From Natronobacterium haloterrestre (GTDB lineage: Archaea > Halobacteriota > Halobacteria > Halobacteriales > Natrialbaceae): a stretch of DNA of 64,000 nt. Shown here piece after piece: positions 52,325 through 61,144 of the stretch. The stretch covers positions 248,001-312,000 of the forward strand of contig NZ_FOKW01000002.1 of the NCBI RefSeq assembly GCF_900112205.1. The letters run 5' to 3'. How positions within the stretch are numbered: position 1 is the stretch's first letter; each line of letters begins with the position of its first letter. A program made the position numbers and the translations under genes. A model generated the notes under the pieces. That model made no database searches. It saw only the letters and a program-made list of their open reading frames with translations, and had not been told where the DNA came from.

Positions 52325-53002
52325 TCAGAACTCGAGCCGTCCCATCACCCGGTCCTGGGCCTTTCGCAGGTGCTCGCTCGCCGTTCCCGGTGCACACCCG
52401 AGTTCGTCGGCAACCGCCTCGATACTCGCCTCGCGGGGCACCGCGAAGTAGCCGAGGTTCCGCGCCGTCCGGAGCGCCTCCCGCTGGCGCTCGGTCAGTC
52501 GCTCGAGGCCGGGGCTCCCGCCGCGGTACTCGCCGACGCGTTCGACGGTCGTATCGATCCCCTCCGGTACGACCTCGAGCGCGGCCCGGATGTCCTCCCC
52601 TTCGCCGACGAGGCCGAACCGCACGGACCAGTCCATTCGGTACTCGAGTGGCGGGATCGGGACCAGGCTCCCGCGCGAGAAGGCCTCGACCAGTCGCTCT
52701 CCGAGGTCGCCGGGTTCCTCCCGGACGTAGACGTAGAACGGATCGGCATCCCCGCCCTCCGTCGCTCGGACAGTGTCCGCCCCGTCGGTCACGTCGACCG
52801 CGATCGGCGTCTCGAGGTCGGCGATCCGCCGTTCGTAGGCTTCTCGGTCGCCGATCACGTGGAAGATCAACGTGTTGTGGTCGTTCGCGTGGTTCCAGTT
52901 GACCAGCCGATACCGGTAGAATGCGTCGTGGTCGGCGACGAATCGGTGCATCGGGTGGACGGTGTCGGGCCCGTGCTGGAGCGTCAACCGGACGGACTTC
53001 AT
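52325..53002 (-). CDS. HTH-10 (Bat-like) transcriptional regulator
   Basis: A 225-residue protein. The N-terminal portion (residues 1-155) has a beta-sheet sensor resembling DUF-type Bat sensory domains: RYRLVNWNHANDHNTLIFHVIGD and DPFYVYVREEPGDL. The C-terminal HTH-10 begins LTERQREALRTARNLGYFAVP, then ADELGCAPGTASEHLRKAQ. ATG 53002 is best; longer in-frame starts overlap the nuoCD start region. It is divergent from nuoCD with 86 bp between starts, making nuoCD a candidate target. Confidence 0.9.
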   Translation of the reverse strand: MKSVRLTLQHGPDTVHPMHRFVADHDAFYRYRLVNWNHANDHNTLIFHVIGDREAYERRIADLETPIAVDVTDGADTVRATEGGDADPFYVYVREEPGDLGERLVEAFSRGSLVPIPPLEYRMDWSVRFGLVGEGEDIRAALEVVPEGIDTTVERVGEYRGGSPGLERLTERQREALRTARNLGYFAVPREASIEAVADELGCAPGTASEHLRKAQDRVMGRLEF

Positions 53003-53088
53003 CGGTCGTCGTTCGGACGCCCGACATAAAGACCCTAGCGAGTGGCGCAGAATCGACTCCTCGCCCGCGCCCCGAACGTCCGACACCG

Positions 53089-54759
53089 ATGCCCGCACAG
53101 TCGGCACTGGAAACGAAGGAGTCTGCCCCCGATGGGCTCGAGTTCGAGGCCGCCCTCGAGCGCGCGCTCGAGCCGTACGCCATCGACCGGGACGATCACC
53201 GGAACGCGCCGGCGTTCGTGATCCGTCCCGACGACGTTCAGGACGCGCTCGCCGCCGCTCGCGAAGACGCGGGACTCGACCACTGCGCCTGCGTCACCGC
53301 CCAGCAGTACGAGGACCGGTTCGAGACGATCTATCATCTACGGTCCTACGACGACCCCACGAACGAGGCCAGCGTCGTCGTCCCGACTGCGACGGATCGG
53401 CCGACGAGCCAGTCGGCGACGCCGGTCTACCAGACGGCGAACTGGCACGAACGCGAGGCCTACGACCTCGTCGGCATCGAGTACGAGGACCACCCGGACC
53501 TCCGGCGCATTCTCCTGCCCGAGACGTGGCAGGGACACCCGCTCGGCCTCGAGTACGATCAGGAGCAACCCCAGATCGTCACGCTCTCCGACCACGCGAA
53601 TCCGGTTGCCGGCGACGAACGCGACGCCGAGTCGGACACGCTCTTCCTGAACCTCGGCCCGCATCACCCCGCGACTCACGGCGTCATGCACGTCGAGGCC
53701 GTGCTCGACGGCGAGACGGTCGTCGAGGCCGAACCCGACATCGGATACATGCACCGCTGCGAGGAGCAAATGTGCCAGCAGGGAACCTACCGCCACCAGA
53801 TCATGCCCTACCCCGACAGGTGGGACTGGGTCTCCTCCGGGCTGCTCAACGAGTGGGCCTACGCTCGCACCGCCGAGGAACTGGCCGACCTCGAGGTCCC
53901 CGAGTACGCACAGGTGATCCGGACGATGGGTGCCGAACTCTCTCGGATGGCCGCCCACCTGATCGCGCTCGGGACCTACGCGCTTGACGTCTACGGCGAG
54001 TTCACCGCGACCTTCCAGTATGCGATGCGGGATCGGGAACTCGTCCTCGACGTCCTCGAGGACCTCACCGGCCAGCGGATGATGTTCAACTACCTCCGAC
54101 TCGGCGGCGTCGCCTGGGACCTGCCCGAACCCCGCGAGGAGTTCATCGCGGAGACCCGCGACGTCCTCGATTCGCTGCCCGCCAAGATCGACGAGTACCA
54201 CGACCTGCTGGTCACGAACGAACTGTTCCGGGCCCGCTGTGTGGACACCGGCGTCCTCGAACCGGCGGTCGCCAAAGAGTACGGTTGCACCGGCCCGGTC
54301 GCCCGCGGGTCGGGGATCGACTACGATCTCCGGCGGGACGACCCCTACGGCTACTACCCGCATCTCGAGTGGGACGTCGTCACCCAGCCGGACGGGGACA
54401 ACTACTCGCGGGCGCTCGTCCGGATGGGCGAGATCGAGGAGTCCGCGAAGATCGTCGACCAGTGTCTCGACCTGCTCGAGGAGTGGCCCGAAGACGACCG
54501 CGAGGTACAGGCCAACGTCCCCCGGACCCTGAAACCCGACGCCGGAGCCGAGATCTACCGTGCGGTCGAGGGGGCGAAAGGCGAACTCGGCATCTACATC
54601 CGCTCGGACGGGTCCGAGACGCCCGCCCGGTTCAAGATCCGGGGTCCCTCGTTCTCGAACCTCTCCGTGCTGTCGGAGATCGCCCGCGGCGAGTACGTTC
54701 CCGACCTGATCGCGTCGATCGGCAGCCTCGACTGCATCATGGGCGAGGTCGATCGATAA
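53089..54759 (+). CDS. nuoCD: NADH-quinone oxidoreductase subunit C/D fusion
   Basis: A 556-residue fusion. Residues 1-175 are NuoC-like (AFVIRPDDVQDALAAARE, YHLRSYDDP, WHEREAYDLVGIEYEDHPDLRRILLP). Residues 180-556 are NuoD (LGPHHPATHGVMHV near 187, IGYMHRCEEQMCQQG, YPDRWDWVSS and GELGIYIRSDGSETPARFKIRGPSF). Together these form the quinone-pocket half of complex I. No other nuo gene lies nearby; in haloarchaea the nuo operon is usually elsewhere, so this may be a second copy or a displaced sole copy. It is divergent from an HTH-10 regulator. Confidence 0.94.
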   Translation: MPAQSALETKESAPDGLEFEAALERALEPYAIDRDDHRNAPAFVIRPDDVQDALAAAREDAGLDHCACVTAQQYEDRFETIYHLRSYDDPTNEASVVVPTATDRPTSQSATPVYQTANWHEREAYDLVGIEYEDHPDLRRILLPETWQGHPLGLEYDQEQPQIVTLSDHANPVAGDERDAESDTLFLNLGPHHPATHGVMHVEAVLDGETVVEAEPDIGYMHRCEEQMCQQGTYRHQIMPYPDRWDWVSSGLLNEWAYARTAEELADLEVPEYAQVIRTMGAELSRMAAHLIALGTYALDVYGEFTATFQYAMRDRELVLDVLEDLTGQRMMFNYLRLGGVAWDLPEPREEFIAETRDVLDSLPAKIDEYHDLLVTNELFRARCVDTGVLEPAVAKEYGCTGPVARGSGIDYDLRRDDPYGYYPHLEWDVVTQPDGDNYSRALVRMGEIEESAKIVDQCLDLLEEWPEDDREVQANVPRTLKPDAGAEIYRAVEGAKGELGIYIRSDGSETPARFKIRGPSFSNLSVLSEIARGEYVPDLIASIGSLDCIMGEVDR

Positions 54760-54813
54760 GCAGTCGCTGCCGCGACGCGCAGCCATTTCCGTCTCCGGGT
54801 AATTTACTCGATT

Positions 54814-55893
54814 ATGAGTGATTTCGAAACGCCCGTCCGGCTCGGGGTCGTCGGGCTCGGATTCATGGGACGGACTCACGCGACGAACGCGGCGGAACTC
54901 GGCCACGAGGTCGTCACCGGCGCCGACCTTTCCGAGGAGGCGCGAGCGTCGTTCGCCGAAACCTTCGGCGCGGAGACCTACGAGGGGTTCGAGGCGATGT
55001 ACGACGCCGCGGATCTCGATGCGGTCGCCGTCGCCACGCCCAACGCCGTCCACGAACCCGCGGTCGTAGCCGCCCTCGAGCGCGGCTACGACGTGCTCTG
55101 TGAGAAACCGCTGGCGGACGACCTCGAGGGCGCAGAGCGGATCGCCGCGGCCGCCGCGGAGGCCGACGCCTTCTGTGCAGTCAACTTCCACAACCGGATC
55201 TCGACCGCGGCCGAGGTGTTCACGGACTACCGGCGCGAGGGGTACTTCGGCGAGATCACGCACGTCGAGGCCAACTACGTCCGCCGTCGGGGCATCCCGG
55301 GCGTCGGCTCCTGGTTCACCGAGGCGGACCTCTCCGGCGGCGGCGCGGTCGTGGACATCGGCGTCCACGCGATCGATTTCGCGCTCTACCTGATGGACTT
55401 CCCCGACGTGCAGGAGGTCTTCGCCGTCACCCGGACGGAGTTCGGAGACCGCGACGACTACGTCGATCCCGGCGACTGGTACGACGAGACCGAAGCGGCC
55501 GTCTTCGACGTCGAGGACTCGGCGACGGCGATGATCCGCTGTGCGGACGATCGAACGATCTCGCTCGAGGTGGCCTGGGCGGCGAACCAGTCCGAATCCC
55601 AGGAGTTCGTCGTTCGCGGTACGGAGGCCGGCGCGACCCTCGAGCTCGGCGGCGAGGAACTGACGCTGCACCGGAGCGGCAGGCAGGGGACGGATCACAA
55701 CCTCGACGCCACGCTCACGGAGGGATCGATCGACCGCACCGGCTGGGAGGGCAGCGACGAGCGCTTCCTCCGGTCGGTCGCGGAGGGCCGCCCGCCCGAA
55801 GGGAACACCGTCGAGCGGGCGCTGACGGTCCAGCGGGTGATCGACGCGATCTACAGGTCCGCCGAGCAGGGACGGTCAGTTTCGGTCGAGTAA
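54814..55893 (+). CDS. Gfo/Idh/MocA family NAD(P)-dependent oxidoreductase
   Basis: A 359-residue protein. The Rossmann motif GVVGLGFMGRTHA near residue 12 is followed by VATPNAVHEPAVVAALERGYDVLCEKPLA, with the conserved EKP motif near 97. The second domain includes GGGAVVDIGVHAIDFALYLM (DxGxHxxD). Members oxidise or reduce sugars, inositols and related compounds; the substrate is unknown. It follows nuoCD by 54 bp on the same strand. Confidence 0.92.
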   Translation: MSDFETPVRLGVVGLGFMGRTHATNAAELGHEVVTGADLSEEARASFAETFGAETYEGFEAMYDAADLDAVAVATPNAVHEPAVVAALERGYDVLCEKPLADDLEGAERIAAAAAEADAFCAVNFHNRISTAAEVFTDYRREGYFGEITHVEANYVRRRGIPGVGSWFTEADLSGGGAVVDIGVHAIDFALYLMDFPDVQEVFAVTRTEFGDRDDYVDPGDWYDETEAAVFDVEDSATAMIRCADDRTISLEVAWAANQSESQEFVVRGTEAGATLELGGEELTLHRSGRQGTDHNLDATLTEGSIDRTGWEGSDERFLRSVAEGRPPEGNTVERALTVQRVIDAIYRSAEQGRSVSVE

Positions 55894-55927
55894 CGGACCC
55901 CGCGACGGGCGACGAAACGGTGACTAC

Positions 55928-56215
55928 TCAGTCGTCCGACTCTTCGTCGACGATGACCTCGACGGGTTCGTCCTCGGTGGTCCCGTCGCCGCTCGAACCG
56001 CTCTGTTCCTGCTGCCAGAGCAGGACGCCGGCGACGGCGACGACGATCCACGATCGCCAGTTCGCGAGGTTCAGCGTGTAGCCGATCCCGAACGGCTTCT
56101 CGACCAGCATCCCCTCGCCGGGTTGCCAGTACGAGGAGAGCATGCGGCTGATACTCGGCCGCTCGAAGTTGTACGGTACCCCGAGGATCTCACCGGAGGT
56201 CGGTTTCTCTGCCAT
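55928..56215 (-). CDS. DUF5808-like small membrane protein
   Basis: A 95-residue protein. EILGVPYNFERPSISRMLSSYWQPGEGMLVEKPFGIGY forms the conserved soluble head (GVPYNFERP and WQPGEGML). A transmembrane helix follows (WIVVAVAGVLL), and an acidic tail ends the protein. Head sequence matches haloarchaeal proteins I recall as DUF5808; function unknown. It is convergent with the Gfo/Idh gene, 34 bp away. Confidence 0.82.
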   Translation of the reverse strand: MAEKPTSGEILGVPYNFERPSISRMLSSYWQPGEGMLVEKPFGIGYTLNLANWRSWIVVAVAGVLLWQQEQSGSSGDGTTEDEPVEVIVDEESDD

Positions 56216-56306
56216 GGGAGGCGATACGTCCTCCCCTACCAAGAGTATTGTGTGCTGATTTCGTCGGCCGAGAGCGGCCGATAACGGGCGCTTTCGCCTC
56301 GCTCGC

Positions 56307-56939
56307 TCACTCGAGGCCCTCGACAGCGACGGTAAGCCCCTCGCGGGTGCCGCGGGCCATCGCCTCGAGCGCCATGCTCGGCTCGCCCTCGTCGCGCTCG
56401 GCCGCGTCGGCGTGGGCGAAGGGGACGTGGACGAATCCGGCACGGAACTCGCGGTCGCCGGTTTCGGCGCGGTGGCGGGCCGCATAGAGGAAGTCGTTAC
56501 AGAGATGCGTGCCGGCGTCGGTCGACAGCGTCGTCGGCACGTCGGCGGCCCGCATCGCGGACTTCATCTCCCGCAGGGGGAGGGTCGCGAAGTAAGCGTT
56601 CGGCCCCTCCACGTCCACGGGATCGTCCGTCACCTCGCAGTCGTCGTTGTCGGGCACGCCCGCCGTGTCCCGGAGGTTGATCCCCACGCGCTCGAGCGAG
56701 AGGGTCGCGCGACCGGCGGCGAGGCCGAGGCCGCAGACGATATCGGGATCGTACTCCTCGAGGTACCCCTCGAGTTCGGACTCCATACGGTCGAAGACGA
56801 CGGGGAGTTCCCGGCCGACGACGGTGGCCGCGTCGGCGACCGTCTCCCCGTCGAGTTCCCGCGCGATCCGGCGGGCGGGATTGGTCTCGAACTCCCCGAA
56901 CGGTTCGTAGCCGGTGACGAGAACGGTCCTGGTGGTCAC
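56307..56939 (-). CDS. pcp: pyroglutamyl-peptidase I
   Basis: A 210-residue cysteine peptidase (family C15) that removes N-terminal pyroglutamate. The start VLVTGYEPFGEFETNP is family typical. The catalytic triad is readable: Glu in LSLERVGIN, Cys in DAGTHLCNDFLYA, His in GFVHVPFAH. Length is as for bacterial Pcp. Upstream, in the 120-bp gap before the Kae1-Bud32 stop, lies a G-rich tract with potential quadruplex structure. Confidence 0.95.
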   Translation of the reverse strand: MTTRTVLVTGYEPFGEFETNPARRIARELDGETVADAATVVGRELPVVFDRMESELEGYLEEYDPDIVCGLGLAAGRATLSLERVGINLRDTAGVPDNDDCEVTDDPVDVEGPNAYFATLPLREMKSAMRAADVPTTLSTDAGTHLCNDFLYAARHRAETGDREFRAGFVHVPFAHADAAERDEGEPSMALEAMARGTREGLTVAVEGLE

Positions 56940-57013
56940 GACTGGTGATCGAACCGGGGCCGGAAGAACGTTCGCGATTCGGCAGGCCTCGGGGTCGGGG
57001 TCGAGGTCAGGTT

Positions 57014-57042
57014 CGGGCTGGGGTTGGGGTTGGGGTTCGGGG
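57014..57042 (+). repeat. G-quadruplex-type tract, GGGGTT repeats
   Basis: The plus strand reads GGGCTGGGGTTGGGGTTGGGGTTCGGGG across 57014-57042: five G-runs of three to four with two- or three-base spacers. This is enough for an intramolecular quadruplex. It lies on the template strand upstream of pcp and past the end of kae1-bud32. Confidence 0.75.
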
Positions 57043-57059
57043 TCGAGGTCGAAAGCGGG

Positions 57060-58742
57060 CTACTCGCCGACGTACCGCCCGCGCCCTTCGACGTCCCGCA
57101 GGCGCTCGAGGACGCGCTCGTCGCCGACCTCGCGGTAGCCTTCGCGGACGGCCGCCCGCAGTGGGTCGGGGTCGTCGGCGGTGCCGACGAGGCTCTGATC
57201 GAAGACGTGCAGGTCCATCGCGTAGTCCTCGACGTGATCGGTGTGGTAGCCGAGGCCGAAGTCGATGAGATAGGTCCGATCCGCGTTCACGCGCACGTTT
57301 CGCGTCGTCGGATCGCCGTGGACGAACCCGGCCTCGTGGAGTCGCGCGAGGTGTCGCCCGACGTCCCGTACCCGTTCCGGGGTCAGCGCTTCGCGGAGGT
57401 CGTCCTCGCCGACGTACTCGAGTTCGAGCCGCGCCTCGCGGGGGTCGACGTCCGACAGCACCGGCGTCGGAACCCCCTCGCGTCTGGCGAGGCTGGTCAG
57501 GCGGGCCTCGAGCCGGGTGCGCTCGGTCCGCAGTCGCTCGTCGAGTTCGGGGTGGCGGTAGCTCTTCGTCTCGCGGCGTTTCGTCGCACGTCCCGCGTCG
57601 GGCTCGAGGTCGACGGTCGCTTCGGCCCCCTGGACGGTACCGCGGTCGCGGCCGAGTTCGAGGTCGGGCTCGTCGGTGCGCCACGTTACGGGAACCTGGT
57701 CCGGCCGAAAGTCAGGGTCGACCCGCGACTCCTCGAGGGGCAGCGTGTCGCCGGCGTCGTACATCTTCGCACCCAGGACGGCGATCATCCCCGCGTTGTC
57801 CCGCAGGAATCGCGGCTCGGGCGCGTGAAAGTCGGCCCCGCGCCCGTCGCACATCTCCGCGAGCATTTCCCGCAGACGGGCGTTCTGCCCGACGCCGCCG
57901 CCGAGGACGAGTTCGTCGCTGCCGGTCAGCGACAGCGCACGCTCCGCGACCTCGGTCAGCATGCCGAAGATATTCTCCTGCAGGGAGTAGCAGACGTCCT
58001 CGACCGGAACGCCGTCGGACCCGTCCGACGAGCCTCCACTCGCGTCGTTCGCGGAGACGCCGTCGTCGTAGGCGGCTTTCGCCGCCGACATGATCCCCGA
58101 GAAGGAGAAGTCCATCCCCTTGACGACGTAAGGGAGGTCGACGTACTCGCCCTCCGTCGCCGCCGCCTCGACCTTCGGGCCGCCGGGGTGGGACCAGCCG
58201 ACGTGGCGGGTGAACTTGTCGATCGCGTTGCCGACGCCGGTGTCCATCGTCTCGCCGAGCACGCGATAGCGGCCGTTCCGGTAGGCCAGCAAGTGGGCGT
58301 TCGCGCCGCTTGCGTTGAGACAGACCGGCGAGTCGAACCCGGAAGTGTGGCGACCGATCTCGAGGTGTGCGACCATGTGGTTGACGCCGACCAGCGGCAC
58401 GCCGAGCGACTGGCTCAGCGCGCGGGCAGCGGTCCCGACGGTCCGCAGGCAGGGTCCCAGTCCGGGGCCGCGGGAGAACGCGACGGCGTCGACGGGCGGT
58501 TCGTCAGCCGGCCTCTCCTCGCCCTGGGTCTCGCGGGCGTGCTCGAGTGCCCGCTCGACGACCTTCGGAATCGCGTCGTGCATGTGCTCGGCGGCCTCGC
58601 GGGGGTGAATGCCGCCGCTTTCGGGCTGGTAGGCGTCGGTTTCGATAAAAACGTCGTCCGTTCCGGAATCGAACACGGCCGCGCTGGCCGCCCACGCGGT
58701 GCCTTCGATCCCGAGTACTCGAGTGGCGGTGCTCACGCTCAC
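57060..58742 (-). CDS. Kae1-Bud32 fusion, tRNA N6-threonylcarbamoyltransferase and kinase/ATPase
   Basis: A 560-residue fusion. The N-terminal Kae1 (about 1-345) has NHMVAHLEIGR with the two iron-binding His and GGVGQNARLREML. The C-terminal Bud32 (about 355-560) has FVHGDPTTRNVRV (HxDxxxxN) and YLIDFGLGY (DFG). A low-complexity SGGSSDGSDG insert lies near 240. The complex makes t6A at position 37 of ANN-decoding tRNAs. Translation starts at ATG 58742, soon after S27ae. The gene order rps24e-rps27ae-kae1/bud32 is conserved in euryarchaea. Confidence 0.96.
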   Translation of the reverse strand: MSVSTATRVLGIEGTAWAASAAVFDSGTDDVFIETDAYQPESGGIHPREAAEHMHDAIPKVVERALEHARETQGEERPADEPPVDAVAFSRGPGLGPCLRTVGTAARALSQSLGVPLVGVNHMVAHLEIGRHTSGFDSPVCLNASGANAHLLAYRNGRYRVLGETMDTGVGNAIDKFTRHVGWSHPGGPKVEAAATEGEYVDLPYVVKGMDFSFSGIMSAAKAAYDDGVSANDASGGSSDGSDGVPVEDVCYSLQENIFGMLTEVAERALSLTGSDELVLGGGVGQNARLREMLAEMCDGRGADFHAPEPRFLRDNAGMIAVLGAKMYDAGDTLPLEESRVDPDFRPDQVPVTWRTDEPDLELGRDRGTVQGAEATVDLEPDAGRATKRRETKSYRHPELDERLRTERTRLEARLTSLARREGVPTPVLSDVDPREARLELEYVGEDDLREALTPERVRDVGRHLARLHEAGFVHGDPTTRNVRVNADRTYLIDFGLGYHTDHVEDYAMDLHVFDQSLVGTADDPDPLRAAVREGYREVGDERVLERLRDVEGRGRYVGE

Positions 58743-58761
58743 GCTCGCGACTGGGCGTCAG

Positions 58762-58896
58762 CTACTCCCACTCGGTGTAGCTGCACTTCCCGCAGTGCTT
58801 GCGGTCGCCGTGGTCGGCGAGGAAGACGTCGCCACAGCGGGGACACTGTTCGCCCTCGGTGCTCCCGTCGTCGCCGTAGTGGTCGTAGCGTGCCAT
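58762..58896 (-). CDS. rps27ae: 30S ribosomal protein S27ae
   Basis: A 44-residue zinc-ribbon protein: [11 protein letters not shown] at the start, [21 protein letters not shown] in the middle (four Cys for Zn) and SYTEWE at the end. It forms part of the small ribosomal subunit. Its ATG immediately follows the S24e stop codon (TAA, then ATG with no spacing). The kae1-bud32 start follows its stop by 19 bp. Confidence 0.96.
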   Translation of the reverse strand: MARYDHYGDDGSTEGEQCPRCGDVFLADHGDRKHCGKCSYTEWE

Positions 58897-59217
58897 TTAT
58901 GCTTCCTCCGCCTCGGCTTCCGCTTCCTCGTCGGTGTCGACGCCGATCTTGTTCCGCTCGAGCATGTGGTCCTGTTCGACGTCGCGGGCGGCGTCGGCGC
59001 TCTCGTAGACCTTGGCTTCGCCGACGGTCTTTCGCATGCCGAACTTGGTGTTGAGCTCGCGGACGACGACCTCGTCGGCGTCTTTGTTGAGCTTCGCGGC
59101 GAGGCTGTCACGCACCTGCAGCCGTTCGGGTGTGGCGTCCTCGTGGGTCAGTTCGAAGGTGACGTCCGTGCGATGCAACATGGGGTTCTCCTCTTCGGAG
59201 ATGATGTCGACGTCCAT
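58897..59217 (-). CDS. rps24e: 30S ribosomal protein S24e
   Basis: A 106-residue ribosomal protein. MDVDIISEEENPMLHRTDVTFELTHE opens the fold, and the conserved VRELNTKFGMRKTVGEAKVYES follows (NTKFG). The C-terminal tail is acidic (EEAEAEAEEA), usual for haloarchaeal ribosomal proteins. It heads the operon with S27ae and Kae1-Bud32. It is divergent from the membrane protein gene at 59459. Confidence 0.96.
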   Translation of the reverse strand: MDVDIISEEENPMLHRTDVTFELTHEDATPERLQVRDSLAAKLNKDADEVVVRELNTKFGMRKTVGEAKVYESADAARDVEQDHMLERNKIGVDTDEEAEAEAEEA

Positions 59218-59425
59218 GATATCACTCAGTTACCCTACTATCCCCGTGTAGCGCCTAAAAGGATTTCGAACCCGCCACCGCTCCCCGGAATCGACAGGGG
59301 TGCACTCGCGTTACCCTTTCGATCGAATCTGCGGCCGGACGGACCGCTCTCCAGACGAACTATCGCCGTCTCGTACCCGGGTTTCGCCTCGGCACCGTCG
59401 CCAGGTAATGTTTCGAACTCGTCGT

Positions 59426-59435
59426 AATATTTATC
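59426..59435 (+). promoter_or_regulatory. TATA-like box of the small membrane protein gene
   Basis: TAATATTTATC is centred about 28 bp before ATG 59459, predicting leaderless transcription. Confidence 0.6.
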
Positions 59436-59458
59436 AAGTCCGTGTAAGACGAAATCGT

Positions 59459-59773
59459 ATGGACGTCAACGTCGAAGACGTTTCACCTGCGCAACGACTC
59501 GGTATCGGAATCGTCCTCGTCGTCGTGGGTTCGGTGCTCGGCCAGCCGAATCTGGGCCTCGAGACTCGGATCAGCGCGTTCGCCACCCTCTTCGGGATCG
59601 GCTTCCTGGGTGCGGCGTTCGAACCCCCGCTCACGAACGCGCTCGGCGCACGAGGGTGGGCGGACCTCTCGAGCGTGAAACAGACCGGGGTCCTGTTCGT
59701 GCTGGCGATCATTGCGATCGTGCTCTGGCTCGCCGTCTCCCTGGCCCAGAGCGCGGTCTGGTCACTGTTCTGA
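59459..59773 (+). CDS. small membrane protein, hypothetical
   Basis: A 104-residue protein with three hydrophobic segments (about 12-30, 39-55 and 76-98). A short charged N-terminus MDVNVEDVSPAQ comes first, and FEPPLTNALGARGWADLSSVKQ forms a loop. The ATG follows a clear TATA box. No family recognised. It stands alone between the ribosomal operon and the PQQ-like protein. Confidence 0.8.
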   Translation: MDVNVEDVSPAQRLGIGIVLVVVGSVLGQPNLGLETRISAFATLFGIGFLGAAFEPPLTNALGARGWADLSSVKQTGVLFVLAIIAIVLWLAVSLAQSAVWSLF

Positions 59774-59903
59774 TTTCCCCGCCGTCTCCCAGTCGACCCC
59801 AGTACGACGAGCCCTCGAGGCATCCCCGTCTCGAGTTCTCTCCCGTCGGCAGGTCGGCGACTCATGAAAGCATTTACACGACCGTTCCGAGAGGATCGAA
59901 CCG

Positions 59904-61142
59904 ATGCCCTCCAGACGCCGCGTGCTCGCCGGCGGGACCCTCGGACTCGCGGGGGTCGTCGGCGGTGTTCGATCCCTCGAGCGGCCGGTACCGCTCGACA
60001 CCGGCGGCAATTCCGCCTTCGACTGGCCGATGGCCCGATACGATCCTGTCGGGACCGGCTACAATCCAGACGCCTCGGGTCCGAGAGACGACGTCGAGAT
60101 CGTATGGCAGCAAGATACGGAGACGCCCATGTACGGGCAGACGCCGCCGATCCTCGTCGGAGAGACGCTGTACGCGATCGGCCGCCAGTCCCTCGTTGCC
60201 TTCGATCGCGACACCGGCGAGATCCGGTTCACGCGGGACGGCCAGTACTGGTCGACACCGGCTCGAGCCGCCGCGAGAGCCTACCGAAGCGACACGCTCG
60301 TCGTCAGCGGCCGGGCTGGCCTGCTCGGATTGAGTGCGGGCGGCGGCTACGAGGTCGGGGGTCGGTCGATCGGCGCCGAGCGCTGGCACAGTCACGGCCG
60401 AGAGACTCGGCGCTGGTCCAGTTCGACGCCCCGTGAACCGTCACCCGTCACCGTCGATGAGACGGCGTATGCGGTCGTCCCGGACACTGATCGCGTCGTC
60501 GCCGTGGACGCGAGCAGCGGCCGCGTCCGGTGGGAGCGAACGATCGGCGACCCGCGGTCGATCGGCACGAACCGACCTGCGGTCCGGGACGGAACAGTCT
60601 ACGTCTCGAGTCGCCCCGGAGACGTGGTCGCCGTCGACGCCGAGACGGGCGAAACGCGCTGGAGCGTCAGGCCCGAGCCCCACGCGGACAGCGCGTTGCA
60701 ATATCGCAACTTCCACCCACCGACGGTGACGGACGCGGGGCTCGTCATTCCCGACCAGAACGGCGTCGTCCTGCTCGATCCGAGCGACGGAAGCGTCCGC
60801 TGGGAGTACGTCCACGGAGGGAACGCCACCGACGGCAGCGCTGCAGTCGCCGACGGAACGGTGTTCGTCACCGACGGCGCGGGATCGCTGCACGCGATCG
60901 ACCTCGAGAGCGGCGAACGGGAGTGGACCGCCGACTACGGTCCCGACACGGACCCGGTCGTGGCCGACGGCGTCGTCTATCTCGGCTATCAGGTCTCCGA
61001 ACTGGTCGCGATCGACGCCGAGACGGGCGACCGGCGGTGGACCTACGAGGGAGCCACGTACTTCACGCAGCCGATCGTCGGCGACGGCACGCTGTACGTT
61101 CTCACCGACGAAGGCCTGTTGGCGCTCGAGGAGGCGACCTGA
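59904..61142 (+). CDS. Tat-exported PQQ-like beta-propeller protein
   Basis: A 412-residue protein. A Tat leader (SRRRVLAGGTLGLAGVVGG) opens it. Repeated blades follow, each with a DAxTGxxxW-type motif: LVAFDRDTGEIRFT, VVAVDASSGRVRWER, VVAVDAETGETRWSV, LLDPSDGSVRWEYV, LHAIDLESGEREWT and LVAIDAETGDRRWTY. The pattern matches PQQ-like/YVTN propellers such as BamB. No PQQ or metal site is apparent, so it likely acts as a scaffold or binding protein on the cell surface. The next gene starts 2 bp after its stop. Confidence 0.88.
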   Translation: MPSRRRVLAGGTLGLAGVVGGVRSLERPVPLDTGGNSAFDWPMARYDPVGTGYNPDASGPRDDVEIVWQQDTETPMYGQTPPILVGETLYAIGRQSLVAFDRDTGEIRFTRDGQYWSTPARAAARAYRSDTLVVSGRAGLLGLSAGGGYEVGGRSIGAERWHSHGRETRRWSSSTPREPSPVTVDETAYAVVPDTDRVVAVDASSGRVRWERTIGDPRSIGTNRPAVRDGTVYVSSRPGDVVAVDAETGETRWSVRPEPHADSALQYRNFHPPTVTDAGLVIPDQNGVVLLDPSDGSVRWEYVHGGNATDGSAAVADGTVFVTDGAGSLHAIDLESGEREWTADYGPDTDPVVADGVVYLGYQVSELVAIDAETGDRRWTYEGATYFTQPIVGDGTLYVLTDEGLLALEEAT

Positions 61143-61144
61143 TC

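Noticed and set aside
53338-55698. A 786-codon minus-strand frame opposite nuoCD and the Gfo/Idh gene
   Set aside because: Antisense shadow; composition lacks protein motifs, and both plus-strand genes have clear family signatures.
57024-59054. A 676-codon plus-strand frame opposite kae1-bud32 and the ribosomal genes
   Set aside because: Antisense shadow of strongly conserved genes; no domains and Val/Gly/Arg-rich.
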